Assembly (NCBI GenBank): GCA_029931535.1
Contig: JAQPZY010001579.1
Location: forward strand, 705,001-769,000
DNA length: 64,000 nt
Source of the DNA: Margaritifera margaritifera
Taxonomy: Eukaryota > Mollusca > Bivalvia > Unionida > Margaritiferidae
Direction: 5' to 3'
In this document: piece by piece, positions 1 to 9,620 of the stretch
Layout of the letters: each line of letters opens with the position of its first letter
How positions within the stretch are numbered: position 1 is the first letter of the stretch
The notes under the pieces: generated by a model
Told to the model about the DNA's origin: nothing
Databases searched by the model: none
What the model saw: the letters and a program-made list of their open reading frames with translations, nothing else
Translations under genes and position numbers: made by a program

Positions 1-619
1 TCCCACTTTGTACAGTTATTGTAAAAAAAATTAAGATTGCAACATTGTTCAAATTCATAATGTTTAATCCATTTTGCATATTTAAAGGAAAATAAAACTG
101 TTTATCTCTATATCTTTATATATGTTCTACTATTATAGTTTTCAAAAGAGACATATGTATCTTAATGGTCCAGTTTTATGTATCTTGTAATATTGTTTTT
201 CCATGATATTTATGCATTAAGACATTGTATAAAAATGTAGCTAGAACGTATCTGTACGATTCACGCCTTGACGCCAATTTGTTTATGATGTTAATCTCTT
301 AGAAACCAAGGAATTTAATGACGTAATCAATTATTTGAATTCAGTATGAGAAAGCAATAAAGCGGGACTGTTCACAGACTTTAAGTGTTTGTGTTTTGGG
401 TTGTTTTTTGTTTTGTTTTTTTGTTGTTGTTTTTTTGTCTTGTTTTGTTTGTTTTGTTTTTTTAAACAAAAACATAATTGTCTTTATATAAGGGAATTTA
501 TATGGAAATGCATCAAGCGACCACAGATTTTATAACTCCCATGGTACGATCTAGACTGTGATACAGCTGAACAGGTGAAATATCAGCTTTTAAGAAAATG
601 AAGATATAGAAACCAAAGT
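1..619. other. AT-rich non-coding flank
   Basis: No coding signal was recognised. A T/G-rich low-complexity stretch (runs of T broken by single G) lies at about 385-462. Some of the right end may belong to the LINE remnant that follows, but its reading frame cannot be followed with confidence upstream of about 620. Confidence 0.5.
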
Positions 620-793
620 ATTCATCAGATGAATATGTTAAAGTTAAAATTTATTTAAGAGATTGCGACTGTTTAAAAGATCATTATATGAAAAGTCAAT
701 GAGACATAAACTTTTACCATCAAGAAACTGATCCTAGTAAATTCTGCCATGTCTTTAAGGGAAAAGACTAGGACGGGTTAAAGGTAATAGAAT
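620..793 (+). pseudogene. LINE pol fragment, left part (split by element A)
   Basis: Decayed open frame of a non-LTR retrotransposon in the stretch just upstream of the RT domain. The visible peptide DPSKFCHVFKGKD is of the kind that precedes LINE RT domains (DP-K-FW---KG). It carries in-frame stops, for example TAG at the codon after GKD. The piece ends at the GAAT target site of element A. Its frame resumes exactly at 7385 on the other side of that insertion, so 620-793 and 7385-8740 are two halves of one older LINE copy. The LINE clade is not assigned. The left boundary is approximate. Confidence 0.6.
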
Positions 794-1543
794 TGTTATG
801 TATGATGTTTATATAATATTATGAATATTTTAGGAAATTATAAATGTTTCTTCACTTTAATATTTGCATAAATCTTAATGTTTATCAGGAACAACATGTT
901 TAACTAGTGTCCTTGAATTAGGTTGTTTTGATCAATATGTTTTCTCAATTTGAAGGTCAAGGTTGAATTTTGTTTACAAGTAAAATTCCATTAAGATGAC
1001 ACATGTTCTAGAACATTCTGTCATATGACCAATCTTTATATATGCCATGTTTGGTGGACATTTATTCAGTTTTGACATTACCATCAGTCTTGTAAAGAGC
1101 TATTACAGTTGTGAAAATTCATTCCAAATTCTAAGAGAGGAATTATTTTAAATATTTATTGGATTATAACAGTGCTCATAAACTTTTGGATTTTGGATTT
1201 TTAATTGATGATTTTGGAATTTATGTGAACTTATTCAGAGATTTTGGAATACTTCATTTTGACATCAGCACATCAAGATTACTAGTACATCAGGACTTTG
1301 GAGACCATAAGCACATCATAACATTCAAGGACACAGCCGTGAATTCGGAACATTCTATATTTAGGACTTATGATTAGAACAATCATTCTTATTGGATTAT
1401 TAGGATTTCAAAACACATTACTGTAGTGACTTTTTGATTTTTCATTTTAATTATCTAGTAATAAATTGCTTGTTGATTTTTACTTGATTTGTTGGTTTCA
1501 CTTTCTTTCTGTTACATTTTTCTTAGACCATAGAGTCGTAACA
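794..1543 (+). repeat. 5' LTR of element A
   Basis: Direct repeat of 6634-7384 with terminal TGTTA...TAACA. A 72-codon open frame inside it (1159-1377) is present in both LTRs and shows no protein features; it is a by-product of the LTR sequence. Confidence 0.93.
1035..1465 (+). promoter_or_regulatory. LTR promoter and polyadenylation signals of element A
   Basis: A TATA-like string TTTATATAT lies at 1035-1043 and an AATAAA hexamer at 1460-1465, in the order expected for an LTR that both starts and ends transcripts. The same strings recur in the 3' LTR. Start and end sites themselves cannot be read from the sequence. Confidence 0.4.
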
Positions 1544-1548
1544 GAAAT

Positions 1549-1566
1549 TGGGCGTTGTTCCGGGAT
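1549..1566 (+). other. candidate primer-binding site of element A
   Basis: Five bases after the 5' LTR comes TGGGCGTTGTTCCGGGAT. It starts with the TGG expected for pairing with a tRNA CCA end, and its complement has a T-arm-like stretch (ATCCCGG) at the right distance. The priming tRNA is not identified. Confidence 0.4.
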
Positions 1567-1706
1567 CTGAATTTCTTTAAAGCATATTAGAGATATTAAA
1601 GTTATCTTTGAAATTCATATTGATTTTGTCTTGGAATTTTTTTTTTTGTCTTTGGCAAAGATTTTAATAGAGAAATTTTTTTGTGTGAAACCAACAAGCA
1701 TTTACA

Positions 1707-2141
1707 ATGGCATCTAATATTCAGAATTTCATTTCAAAACCTACCCAGGAGGGGTTAGAGTGCATGAGAAAGGATGAGTTGCTCGAGCTTGCCAGAAAAT
1801 ACAGTCTATCTGAGGCAAAAGTATCATTGACAAAACAGGAAATAAAGATTATTTTAATTCAATATTTAGTAGGAAAGGGAATTTTTGAAAATAGTGCTTT
1901 AAGTTTGAAGAGAAAGCCTGTATCTGGTTCTGACAGGAAATTAGGGGATTTAGAGTTAAAGAACCAGATGGATTTAGAGTTGGCAAAGCTTCAGATTCAG
2001 AGAGAGAGAGAGAAAGAAGAGAGGCAGATGCAGATGGAAAGAGAGAAAGAAGAGAGGCAGATGGAGAGAGAAAAAGAAGAGAGGCAGATGGAGAGAGAAA
2101 AAGAAGAGAGGCAGATGGAGAGAGAGAGAGAAAGAAGATAG
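1707..2141 (+). CDS. Gag N-terminal part, element A
   Basis: 144 codons opening with MASNIQNFISKPTQEG. The start is the first ATG after the leader, and element B has a matching ATG and N-terminus. Residues 1-75 look globular. From about residue 90 the protein is a highly charged glutamate/arginine/lysine heptad-like repeat (REKEERQM units), probably a coiled coil used in Gag assembly. The frame ends at a TAG in the GA-rich repeat and Gag continues in another frame from 2152, so an indel in the GAGAGA tract has split gag in this copy. A programmed frameshift is possible but less likely, because the break is at an unstable simple repeat. Confidence 0.75.
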   Translation: MASNIQNFISKPTQEGLECMRKDELLELARKYSLSEAKVSLTKQEIKIILIQYLVGKGIFENSALSLKRKPVSGSDRKLGDLELKNQMDLELAKLQIQREREKEERQMQMEREKEERQMEREKEERQMEREKEERQMERERERR

Positions 2142-2151
2142 ACAAATACAA

Positions 2152-4005
2152 ATGCAGATGCAGATGCAAAGAGAAGAAAGGGAAATGCAATTTAAGTTAA
2201 GAGAATTAGAACTGGCAAACAGAGCACACTCCACTCCTTTAAACACAAGTTCAGGTTTTGATGTTACTAGATATATTAGGTTAGTACCCCCTTTTCAGGA
2301 AAAAGAAGTAGATAAATACTTTCTTCATTTCGAGAAAATAGCTGAAAACTTGAAATGGCCCAGAGAGCATTGGACTTTGTTATTACAAAGTGTACTTATT
2401 GGCAAAGCTCGTGAAGTCTACACTTCACTGTCAGTACAACAAAGCACTGATTATGATGTGGTTAAGGAGTACATCTTGAAAGCTTATGAGTTGGTACCAG
2501 AGGCATATCGACAAAGGTTTAGGAATTGTAGAAAAGAAACTGGACAAACTCATGTCGAATTTGCAAGGGATAAAGAACAACTATTTGATAGGTGGTGCTC
2601 AGCCAAGAAAGTTGATCAAGTTTATGATAACCTCAGACAGCTCGTATTAATTGAAGAGTTCAAGAGGTGCATCCATAGTGATGTTAAAACCGATCTTGAC
2701 GAGCAGAATGTGGAAACTTTGGAAAATGCTGCTCGTATGGCTGATGATTATTCCTTGACTCACAAAATTTCATTTGGCAATAAGTCGTCCTCTCAGCAGT
2801 TTTCTGGTAAAAAACCATTTCAATCTCATTCGAGTACTTCCAAATTTCACAACAGCACAACTGTTAGGAATCAAACATCTGATAAGACTGATCAGAAATC
2901 CTTATCTCTTCCTACGTGCACTTATTGTAAAAAGAAAGGGCACGTTATTTCTGATTGCTTCAAGTTGAAAAATAAGCAACAGAGAAAAGACAGAGCTTTT
3001 CCAAATGCTCTTATTTCTACGAGGTCAAGGTCACGGTCTTGTATTGAAAGCAATACATTTGTTGGGTCAAACAAACCCCAGTCTGATTCTATTTTGGAGG
3101 CTTATGAACCATTCATGTCAGAAGGTTCTATATCACTTATTGGTGATTCTGCCAAACCTATCCCAATTAAAATATTAAGGGACACTGGAGCTTCTCAGAG
3201 TCTTTTATTATCAGGTACTTTGCCTTTGTCTGAGGAGTCTTCTTCAAGTGAAAGTGTTCTTGTTCAGGGAGTAGAGTGCGGCTTTGTAAATGTTCCTCTC
3301 CATTGTGTAAATTTGGCATCAGACTTAGTTTCTGGACCTGTGACTGTTGGGGCAGTGACTTCTTTACCCATAGAGGGTGTTCATTTATTACTAGGCAATG
3401 ACCTAGCTGGAGATAAGGTTGTGGTTAATCCACTTGTAACTGACAAGACTTGTTTGGATCAGAAAGTTGATCCTGTCGAAACTGAAATCCCTGATTTGTA
3501 CCCTGCTTGTGCAGTTACTAGAGCTATGGCAAAAAGAGCTCTTGAGAGTGATGTTGATCAGGATATTATTCCTTTAGCTGACACATGTATTGGTCAGTCT
3601 TTTGATGAGGTCACTTTTTCCTCAGGTATTGATCAATCAAACGGTATTGATCACAGTGATCCTCTTTTGGCAACTCATTCTCTTTGTTCTAATCAGGATG
3701 ACAAACGACAATCCCTTGTCGTTGAACAGGAGCAAGATCCCGAGATATCTTGTTTGTTTCAGAGGGCTATTAGTGAAACTGAAGCCACACAAGTTCCAGT
3801 GTGTTACTTTGTGAAAAATGGGGTCCTTATGAGGAAATGGAGACCACCTGATGTACCCGCTGGTGACGAGTGGTCAGTGAGCTATCAAATTGTTGTTCCT
3901 AAGTCATATCGACAGGAAATTCCATATTTAGCCCATGAAACTCCCTTGGCTGGTTATTTAGGAGTCCGTAAGACTTATCACAAGATCTTGAATCATTTTT
4001 ATTGA
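2152..4005 (+). CDS. Gag C-terminal part plus protease and start of integrase, element A
   Basis: 617 codons. Residues 1-30 finish the charged coiled coil. Residues about 125-203 resemble a SCAN-type capsid domain (LRQLVLIEEFKR near 161). A CCHC zinc knuckle, CX2CX4HX4C, is at residues 256-269 and would bind the genomic RNA. A retropepsin-type aspartic protease follows, with catalytic DTGA at 344-347. Near the end is the integrase H2C2 zinc region with His595. The usual second His, in GHLG, is Tyr here, although element B keeps His. The frame closes at TGA 4003-4005, and the same frame continues immediately into the CXXC half of the zinc finger, so this stop is a mutation rather than a natural end. 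The ATG at 2152 is only the first after the frameshift. Confidence 0.85.
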   Translation: MQMQMQREEREMQFKLRELELANRAHSTPLNTSSGFDVTRYIRLVPPFQEKEVDKYFLHFEKIAENLKWPREHWTLLLQSVLIGKAREVYTSLSVQQSTDYDVVKEYILKAYELVPEAYRQRFRNCRKETGQTHVEFARDKEQLFDRWCSAKKVDQVYDNLRQLVLIEEFKRCIHSDVKTDLDEQNVETLENAARMADDYSLTHKISFGNKSSSQQFSGKKPFQSHSSTSKFHNSTTVRNQTSDKTDQKSLSLPTCTYCKKKGHVISDCFKLKNKQQRKDRAFPNALISTRSRSRSCIESNTFVGSNKPQSDSILEAYEPFMSEGSISLIGDSAKPIPIKILRDTGASQSLLLSGTLPLSEESSSSESVLVQGVECGFVNVPLHCVNLASDLVSGPVTVGAVTSLPIEGVHLLLGNDLAGDKVVVNPLVTDKTCLDQKVDPVETEIPDLYPACAVTRAMAKRALESDVDQDIIPLADTCIGQSFDEVTFSSGIDQSNGIDHSDPLLATHSLCSNQDDKRQSLVVEQEQDPEISCLFQRAISETEATQVPVCYFVKNGVLMRKWRPPDVPAGDEWSVSYQIVVPKSYRQEIPYLAHETPLAGYLGVRKTYHKILNHFY

Positions 4006-5142
4006 CCGAAACTCAAAAGTGATGTTTCTAAATACTGCAGATCTTGTCACACTTGTCAAATGGTAGGAAAACCCAATCAGAAAATACCTAAGGCTCATTT
4101 ACAACCTATTCCTGCATTTGATGAACCATTTAGTAGAATAATAGTAGACTGTGTTGGTCCTTTACCTAAAACCAAGTTAGGCAACCAATACTTGTTGACC
4201 ATCATGTGTACATCTACAAGATTTCCAGAAGCAATTCCTCTGAGAAATATAAAAACTAAAACTATTGTGAAAGCTTTGGTGAAGTTTTTTACACTTGCTG
4301 GCCTTCCCAAATCTCTCCAGTCGGATCAAGGGTCAAATTTTATGTCTGGAATTTTCCAACAAGTTATGCATGAATTAGGCATCCAACAGTTTAAATCTTC
4401 TGCCTATCACCCTGAAAGTCAAGGTGCTTTGGAAAGATTTCATCAAACTTTGAAGAATATGATTCGATCATATTGCTTTGATACAGAAAAGGATTGGGAT
4501 GAGGGTGTTCATTTGTTGTTGTTTGCTGTTAGGGAATCAGTTCAAGAGTCGTTGGGTTTTAGTCCCTTTGAACTAGTTTTTGGTCATACTGTCCGTGGAC
4601 CATTGAAATTATTGAAAGAGAAACTTCTTTCAAATGAAGACTCAAAGATTAATCTTCTTGATTATGTTTCTGATTTCAAATACAAGTTGTCAAAGGCCTG
4701 TGAAGTAGCAAGAACTAATCTTCACACTACCCAGTCAAAAATGAAATTAAGGTATGACAGAAATACACAGGAAAGGAGTTTTAAACCTGGTGACAAAGTT
4801 CTGGCTCTCATTCCCATACCTCAGAATCCTCTTCAGGCTAAATTTTTTGGTCCTTATACCGTTGAAAAGAAAGTAAATGACTTAAATTATATCATTAACA
4901 CTCCTGGGAGACGGAAACAGAAACAACTTTGTCATATAAATATGTTAAAGGAATATTTTGACAGAGATAGCCCAGCTAATTATTCAGTTAATTTAATTGT
5001 ACCTGTCCCACACAGTGAAGATATCAACGATGGAATACAATCAGACTATAGTGACTCTGGTATAACCAATCTTCGGAATTCAGAAATATTGAACAACCTT
5101 GACCAGAAAATTTCACATCTACAACAACAGGAAAGAAATTAA
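4006..5142 (+). CDS. Integrase, element A
   Basis: Same frame as the preceding Gag-protease and following RT. CRSCHTC (about 4036-4056) is the cysteine half of the zinc finger. The first ATG is at 4060. Counting from it, the catalytic triad is D30 (VDCVGPLP), D89 (QSDQGSNF) and E125 (ESQGALERF), giving the D-D-35-E spacing of retroviral-type integrases. A GPY/F-type C-terminal module follows (KFFGPYTVEKKV), then a divergent tail. The frame ends at TAA 5140-5142, with RT coding in frame directly after it. Integrase would insert the cDNA copy into the host chromosome. Its position upstream of RT is the notable point. Confidence 0.9.
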   Translation, partial: PKLKSDVSKYCRSCHTCQMVGKPNQKIPKAHLQPIPAFDEPFSRIIVDCVGPLPKTKLGNQYLLTIMCTSTRFPEAIPLRNIKTKTIVKALVKFFTLAGLPKSLQSDQGSNFMSGIFQQVMHELGIQQFKSSAYHPESQGALERFHQTLKNMIRSYCFDTEKDWDEGVHLLLFAVRESVQESLGFSPFELVFGHTVRGPLKLLKEKLLSNEDSKINLLDYVSDFKYKLSKACEVARTNLHTTQSKMKLRYDRNTQERSFKPGDKVLALIPIPQNPLQAKFFGPYTVEKKVNDLNYIINTPGRRKQKQLCHINMLKEYFDRDSPANYSVNLIVPVPHSEDINDGIQSDYSDSGITNLRNSEILNNLDQKISHLQQQERN

Positions 5143-6495
5143 CTAAAACAGCTATTACATGACTATGAGCACTTGTTTCCTGATGTTCCAACACGAACAA
5201 GTAAAATTTATCATGACGTTGACATTGTAGATTCTGATCCTGTGAAACAGCATCCTTATAGGATGAATCCTCTCAAACAGAACTATCTGAAGAAAGAAAT
5301 TCAGTATATACTGGAGAATGATTTCATAGAACCAAGTAAAAGTAACTGGAGTTCACCATGTATTCTTGTTCCCAAGCCAGATAATACATTCCGTATGTGT
5401 ACTGACTATAGAAAAGTCAACAGTGTCACCAAAACTGATTCATTTCCAATCCCAAGAATGGACGATTGCATTGATAAAAGCGGAAATGCGGAATATTTCA
5501 CCAAGTTTGACCTTTTAAAAGGATTCTGGCAAATTCCACTGACGGAAAGGGCAAAAGAAATTTCAGCATTTGCAACTCCAGATGGACTTTATCAATATAA
5601 AGTCATGCCGTTTGGAATGAAAAATTCGCCTGCAACGTTTCAACGTCTGATGAACATGATAACATTTGGTCTTGATAATTGTGACGCTTATATCGATGAC
5701 GTCATTATCTACAACAACACCTGGGAAGATCATTTGGAAACCATTCGAAAATTCTTCGATCGACTCAGCGATGCGAATCTGACAATTAATTTGAGCAAAA
5801 GTGAGTTTTGCCATGCTTGTGTCACATTTTTAGGACATATTGTGGGACAAGGTCAAGTTAAACCTATAGAAGCTAAGGTCAAAGCTATCTCTGAATTTCA
5901 AGTTCCAATATGTAAAAAGCAACTGATGCGATTTCTAGGTATGGCTGGATATTATCGGAAATTTTGTTCCAATTTTTCCAAAATTACTGAACCTTTGACA
6001 AGTTTATTGAGTAAGAAAGCCAAATTTCATTGGTCTGACAAGTGTCAGGAATCTTTTGACAAGTTAAAGGCCATGTTTAAGAATGCACCAGTTCTTTCTG
6101 CACCAAATTTTAGCCAATCATTTAAATTATCTGTTGATGCAAGTGATGTAGGGGTTGGTGGAGTATTGATTCAGGAAGACAAAAGTGGTGTGGATCACCC
6201 TGTGTGTTATTTTTCTAAAAAACTAAACAAGCACCAAAAAAAAAATTATTCCACAATTGAGAAGGAATGTTTGGCTTTGATATTGGCTTTACAGCATTTT
6301 GAAGTGTATGTTACCTCAGCTCTTTCTCCAATTATTGTGTACAGTGATCACAATCCCCTTACTTTCATCAACAAAATGAAAGATAAAAATCGGAGATTGT
6401 TGAGATGGAGTTTGATATTGCAAGAATATAACATTGACATCAAACACATCAGGGGAAAAGACAATGTGATTGCAGATGCACTCTCACGTGCCTAG
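5143..6495 (+). CDS. Reverse transcriptase-RNase H, element A
   Basis: In frame with integrase; first ATG at 5173. RT has MCTDYRKVN, the block FTKFDLLKGFWQIPL, the MPFGMKNSPATFQ motif and the catalytic YIDD at residues 173-176. The RNase H domain has DASDVGVGG, an IEKECLAL glutamate, YSDHNPL and a terminal RGKDNVIADALSR, so all four acidic positions are visible. It copies element RNA into DNA. The frame ends at TAG 6493-6495 just after the RNase H domain, with no integrase downstream, which confirms the inverted pol order. No stops occur within the 440 codons from the ATG. Confidence 0.92.
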   Translation, partial: LKQLLHDYEHLFPDVPTRTSKIYHDVDIVDSDPVKQHPYRMNPLKQNYLKKEIQYILENDFIEPSKSNWSSPCILVPKPDNTFRMCTDYRKVNSVTKTDSFPIPRMDDCIDKSGNAEYFTKFDLLKGFWQIPLTERAKEISAFATPDGLYQYKVMPFGMKNSPATFQRLMNMITFGLDNCDAYIDDVIIYNNTWEDHLETIRKFFDRLSDANLTINLSKSEFCHACVTFLGHIVGQGQVKPIEAKVKAISEFQVPICKKQLMRFLGMAGYYRKFCSNFSKITEPLTSLLSKKAKFHWSDKCQESFDKLKAMFKNAPVLSAPNFSQSFKLSVDASDVGVGGVLIQEDKSGVDHPVCYFSKKLNKHQKKNYSTIEKECLALILALQHFEVYVTSALSPIIVYSDHNPLTFINKMKDKNRRLLRWSLILQEYNIDIKHIRGKDNVIADALSRA

Positions 6496-6624
6496 AAATG
6501 TAATATTGCTTGATGTAATTAAGTCCAGTATCATAAAACATGTTCTTATGTAATTTTGGTTATTATAGTATTAGATGTATATTCAAAAGAAAGCTTTATA
6601 ATATAAATCTTTCTTTTTCTTTAT

Positions 6625-6633
6625 GAGGGGAGG
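6625..6633 (+). other. polypurine tract, element A
   Basis: GAGGGGAGG directly abuts the TGTTA start of the 3' LTR, as expected for the plus-strand DNA primer. The stretch 6496-6624 before it is AT-rich and non-coding. Confidence 0.75.
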
Positions 6634-7384
6634 TGTTATGTATGATGTTTATATAATATTATAAATATTTTAGGAAATTATAAATGTTTCTTCACTTTAA
6701 TATTTGCATAAATCTTAATGTTTATCAGGAACAACATGTTTAACTAGTGTCCTTAAATTAGGTTGTTTTGATCAATATGTTTTCTCAATTTGAAGGTCAA
6801 GGTTGAATTTTATTTACAAGTAAAATTCCATTAAGATGACACATGTTCTAGAACATTCTGTCATGTGACCAATCTTTATATATGCCATGTTTGGTGGACA
6901 TTTATTCAGTTTTGACATTACCATCAGTCTTGTAAAGAGCTATTACAGTTGTGAAAATTCATTCCAAATTCTAAGAGAGGAATTATTTTAAATATTCATT
7001 GGATTATAACAGTGCTCATAAACTTTTGGATTTTGGATTTTTAATTGATGATTTTGGAATTTATGTGAACTTATTCAGAGATTTTGGAATACTTCATTTT
7101 GACATCAGCACATCAAGATTACTAGTACATCAGGACTTTGGAGACCATAAGCACATCATAACATTCAAGGACACAGCCGTGAATTCGGAACATTCTATAT
7201 TTAGGACTTGTGATTAGAACAATCATTCTTATTGGATTATTAGGATTTCAAAACACATTACTGTAAGTGACTTTTTTATTTTTCATTTTAATTATCTAGT
7301 AATAAATTGCTTGTTGATTTTTACTTGATTTGTTGGTTTCACTTTCTTTCTGTTACATTTTTCTTAGACCATAGAGTCGTAACA
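6634..7384 (+). repeat. 3' LTR of element A
   Basis: Near-identical partner of 794-1543. Most differences seen are transitions. It is followed by the second GAAT target copy at 7385-7388. Confidence 0.93.
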
Positions 7385-8740
7385 GAATCTAAAGTTAAAA
7401 AGAATGACTGTTTACACTATTTTCATTCTTTATTAAAATCTAATTGAGATGAAAACATGGATGAATATGGCGGTGTTGTGAGAAATGAGAATGACGATTT
7501 TGAACTCAAGAATAAATTGCAAATGAAGAATTAATTGATAGCGTTCGCTCTCTGAAAAATAAAACTCCAGGTCTCGATAAGAATCCGGTCATTTGTTACC
7601 AGTGAACTTTGCCATGCATTGTTTCATTTCTTACCAGTGAACTTTGCCATGCATTGTTTCATTTCTTAATCCGCTTTTTAATATAAAAATTTTAAAACTG
7701 GTGAGTTTCCAAAGAAGTGAAGAAAAAGTATAATATGTCCAATATTTAGGAATGGTAGTATGAACGACCCAAGCAATTACAGGTGAATTTCCCTAATAAA
7801 TACATTGAGCAAAATATTGCCATCTACTTTGAATAAACGGTTGCATAGATGGGAAGAAAGCAATAATCTCATAAGCAAGTCTCAGGCTGGCTTTACAAAA
7901 CACTACAGTACTTGTAATAACATATCTATCTTGCATGCAACTGTTCCGAAGTATATACGTAAATCTGTTAGTTGATTTTACTGTTTGTTTGTTGATTGTC
8001 CTAAAGCTTTTAATTGGATAAATCATAATAAGCTAGAAATACAAGTTTTAAATAATATGTACTATTTGGAAAATAACACATATTTGGAATATTACATATA
8101 AATGATATATTTTAAATATTGGATGATATGGTGAAACAAATCTTACATTACGGTTCAAAAATATGAGGATATGAACATCCACCAGAAGCAGAAGCAATTC
8201 AGCAGATTTTGTATAAGATATCTTAATATACCATGTACAGTGAATAATTATGTCAGTCTCAGTGAATGTGGATGATACCCTCTGAGTACAAATGTACGTT
8301 GAGATGTGTAAAGCACTGGTGTAAAGTTATACATATGACGACAACTAGATATCCTTTCCAATGTTATATTATGTTAAAGAAATTGGATGATGCCGGTAAA
8401 AGAACATGCTCCAGTAAATGTTAAGACTTTGTTTTTGCTTTTTTCTCATGGTTTTTGCTTTGCATGGATAGCGCAACAAATGGGTGACCGAAACACTTTT
8501 CTAGCTTTGTTCAGACAATATCGATTTGATTCTACATTACAGATCTGGTCAAGTAAGATATTATAGTCAGTAAGTTATTTTGGGAAATTGACAAATATTT
8601 AACATTACAACTACCTTTCATTTTCAGAGAAACACTTGCATCTCTTTTCGATCTTCTAAACATGATCTAATGAGTGAAAGAGTAAGAAAAACTAACACTG
8701 AAAAAGATCAAAGAGTTTGCAAACTATGTCTATGGAAATA
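7385..8740 (+). pseudogene. LINE reverse transcriptase, right part (decayed)
   Basis: Continuation of the LINE interrupted by element A. Recognisable pieces in order, across several frames: SLKNKTPGLDKNPV (finger region, about 7537-7580); NDPSNYR and SLINTLSKI (about 7760-7810); SQAGFTKHYSTCNNI (about 7880-7920); FVDCPKAFNW, equivalent to the FxDxxKAFD motif, near 7990; then the C-terminal region with LMSERVRK and RVCKLCL (about 8665-8730). The latter belongs to the zinc-binding tail common in invertebrate LINEs. Stops and shifts are frequent, so it is dead. The palm YADD block is not visible, suggesting internal loss around 8040-8280. Clade not assigned. Confidence 0.75.
7596..7665 (+). repeat. 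35-bp perfect tandem duplication inside the LINE
   Basis: The 35-bp unit starting TTACCAGTGAACTTTGCC occurs twice head to tail without mismatch. Its length is not a multiple of three, so it also shifts the LINE frame. Perfect identity means it is a recent duplication within an old pseudogene. Confidence 0.9.
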
Positions 8741-8939
8741 TCAATAATAACAACAGCAACAATCACGACAATAATGTATATTATTGTTGCTGCTGCTCTG
8801 GTCAATATCACAATCACCACCATTATTACCATTATAGCTGACATCATCACTGCCATTACTGTTACCATAGCAATAGTGGGAGAGAAAAAGAAAGGATAAT
8901 TCATGTACTAACATCTTTAAAAGCACAATATGTTATGAG
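8741..8939. repeat. imperfect CAA/ATT/ATC trinucleotide-like tract
   Basis: Low-complexity run of ATA, ACA and ATC triplets from about 8735 to 8875. Open frames on both strands here are repeat artefacts. Confidence 0.6.
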
Positions 8940-9021
<82 letters not shown>

Positions 9022-9022
9022 A

Positions 9023-9102
<80 letters not shown>
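8940..9102. repeat. compound microsatellite (AT)n(GA)n(AT)n
   Basis: AT repeats to 8988, GA repeats to 9019, then AT repeats to 9102 with few interruptions. About 500 bp of unrecognised AT-rich sequence follows. Confidence 0.95.
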
Positions 9103-9103
<1 letters not shown>

Positions 9104-9620
9104 CGTAACAAATCATCAAGGAAATCGCACGATAGTTTCTTTCCTAAGATACTAACTTTGAATTCATGTTTACTTTGCATTACATTTGTCTCAGCCGCAG
9201 TTCTTGTAAGCAATCTACTTCTCGCTTTTGAAAATTGCTGACAACCAGCTTTTCAAAAAGTGTCTATATATACATTACGTTTATTAATTGTTAGATTTAA
9301 ATATATATTGTTTTGCTTTTTAAAAAAATGCAATTTCACGTAGAATCTGCTTTTTTCGGTCTAGTACTCCAAATATTATTTCTTCACATGTTAGATTTAG
9401 GTTGCATACACAAATTAGTTCACATAAATCCCAAAATCATGTATTAATCCAAAAGTTAATGAGCACTTTAGTAATTCCAATGAATAATTTAAATCAATAA
9501 TTCCTTTCAAATTATATCTTATTTCAACAACATAACTAAAATAGATTCCTCACAGACTGATCTATTAGAACCGGAATTCTAGAACATAAATGAATTTGTT
9601 TACCAAAATCTGTATATAAA

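Larger units (their letters stand above)
794..7384 (+). mobile_element. LTR retrotransposon A, Gmr1-like Ty3/gypsy, near full length
   Basis: A 6.6-kb element with two LTRs (750 and 751 bp) beginning TGTTA and ending TAACA, flanked by the 4-bp target duplication GAAT (790-793 and 7385-7388). Interior order is Gag with SCAN-like region and zinc knuckle, protease, integrase, RT, RNase H, then a polypurine tract. Integrase before RT is the copia-like order that defines Gmr1-like elements within Ty3/gypsy; ordinary gypsy elements have RT before integrase. The LTRs differ at about 7 substitutions plus one indel, so the insertion is young. The coding region is broken by one frameshift (about 2100-2150) and in-frame stops at 4003-4005 and 5140-5142, so this copy is probably not autonomous. 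It lies inside an older LINE. Confidence 0.92.

Noticed and set aside
1159..1377. 72-codon frame, repeated at 6999-7217
   Set aside because: It lies wholly inside the LTR of element A and is duplicated because the LTR is; it shows no protein features.
2100..2160. Programmed frameshift between the two gag frames of element A
   Set aside because: The break lies in an unstable GA repeat within one continuous coiled coil, and element B has its frameshift elsewhere, so a mutation is the simpler reading.
1849..2246. Minus-strand Ser/Leu-rich frames opposite gag of A, and 50238-50011 opposite gag of B
   Set aside because: Antisense of GA-rich coiled-coil coding sequence; CT-rich DNA reads as Ser-Leu repeats.
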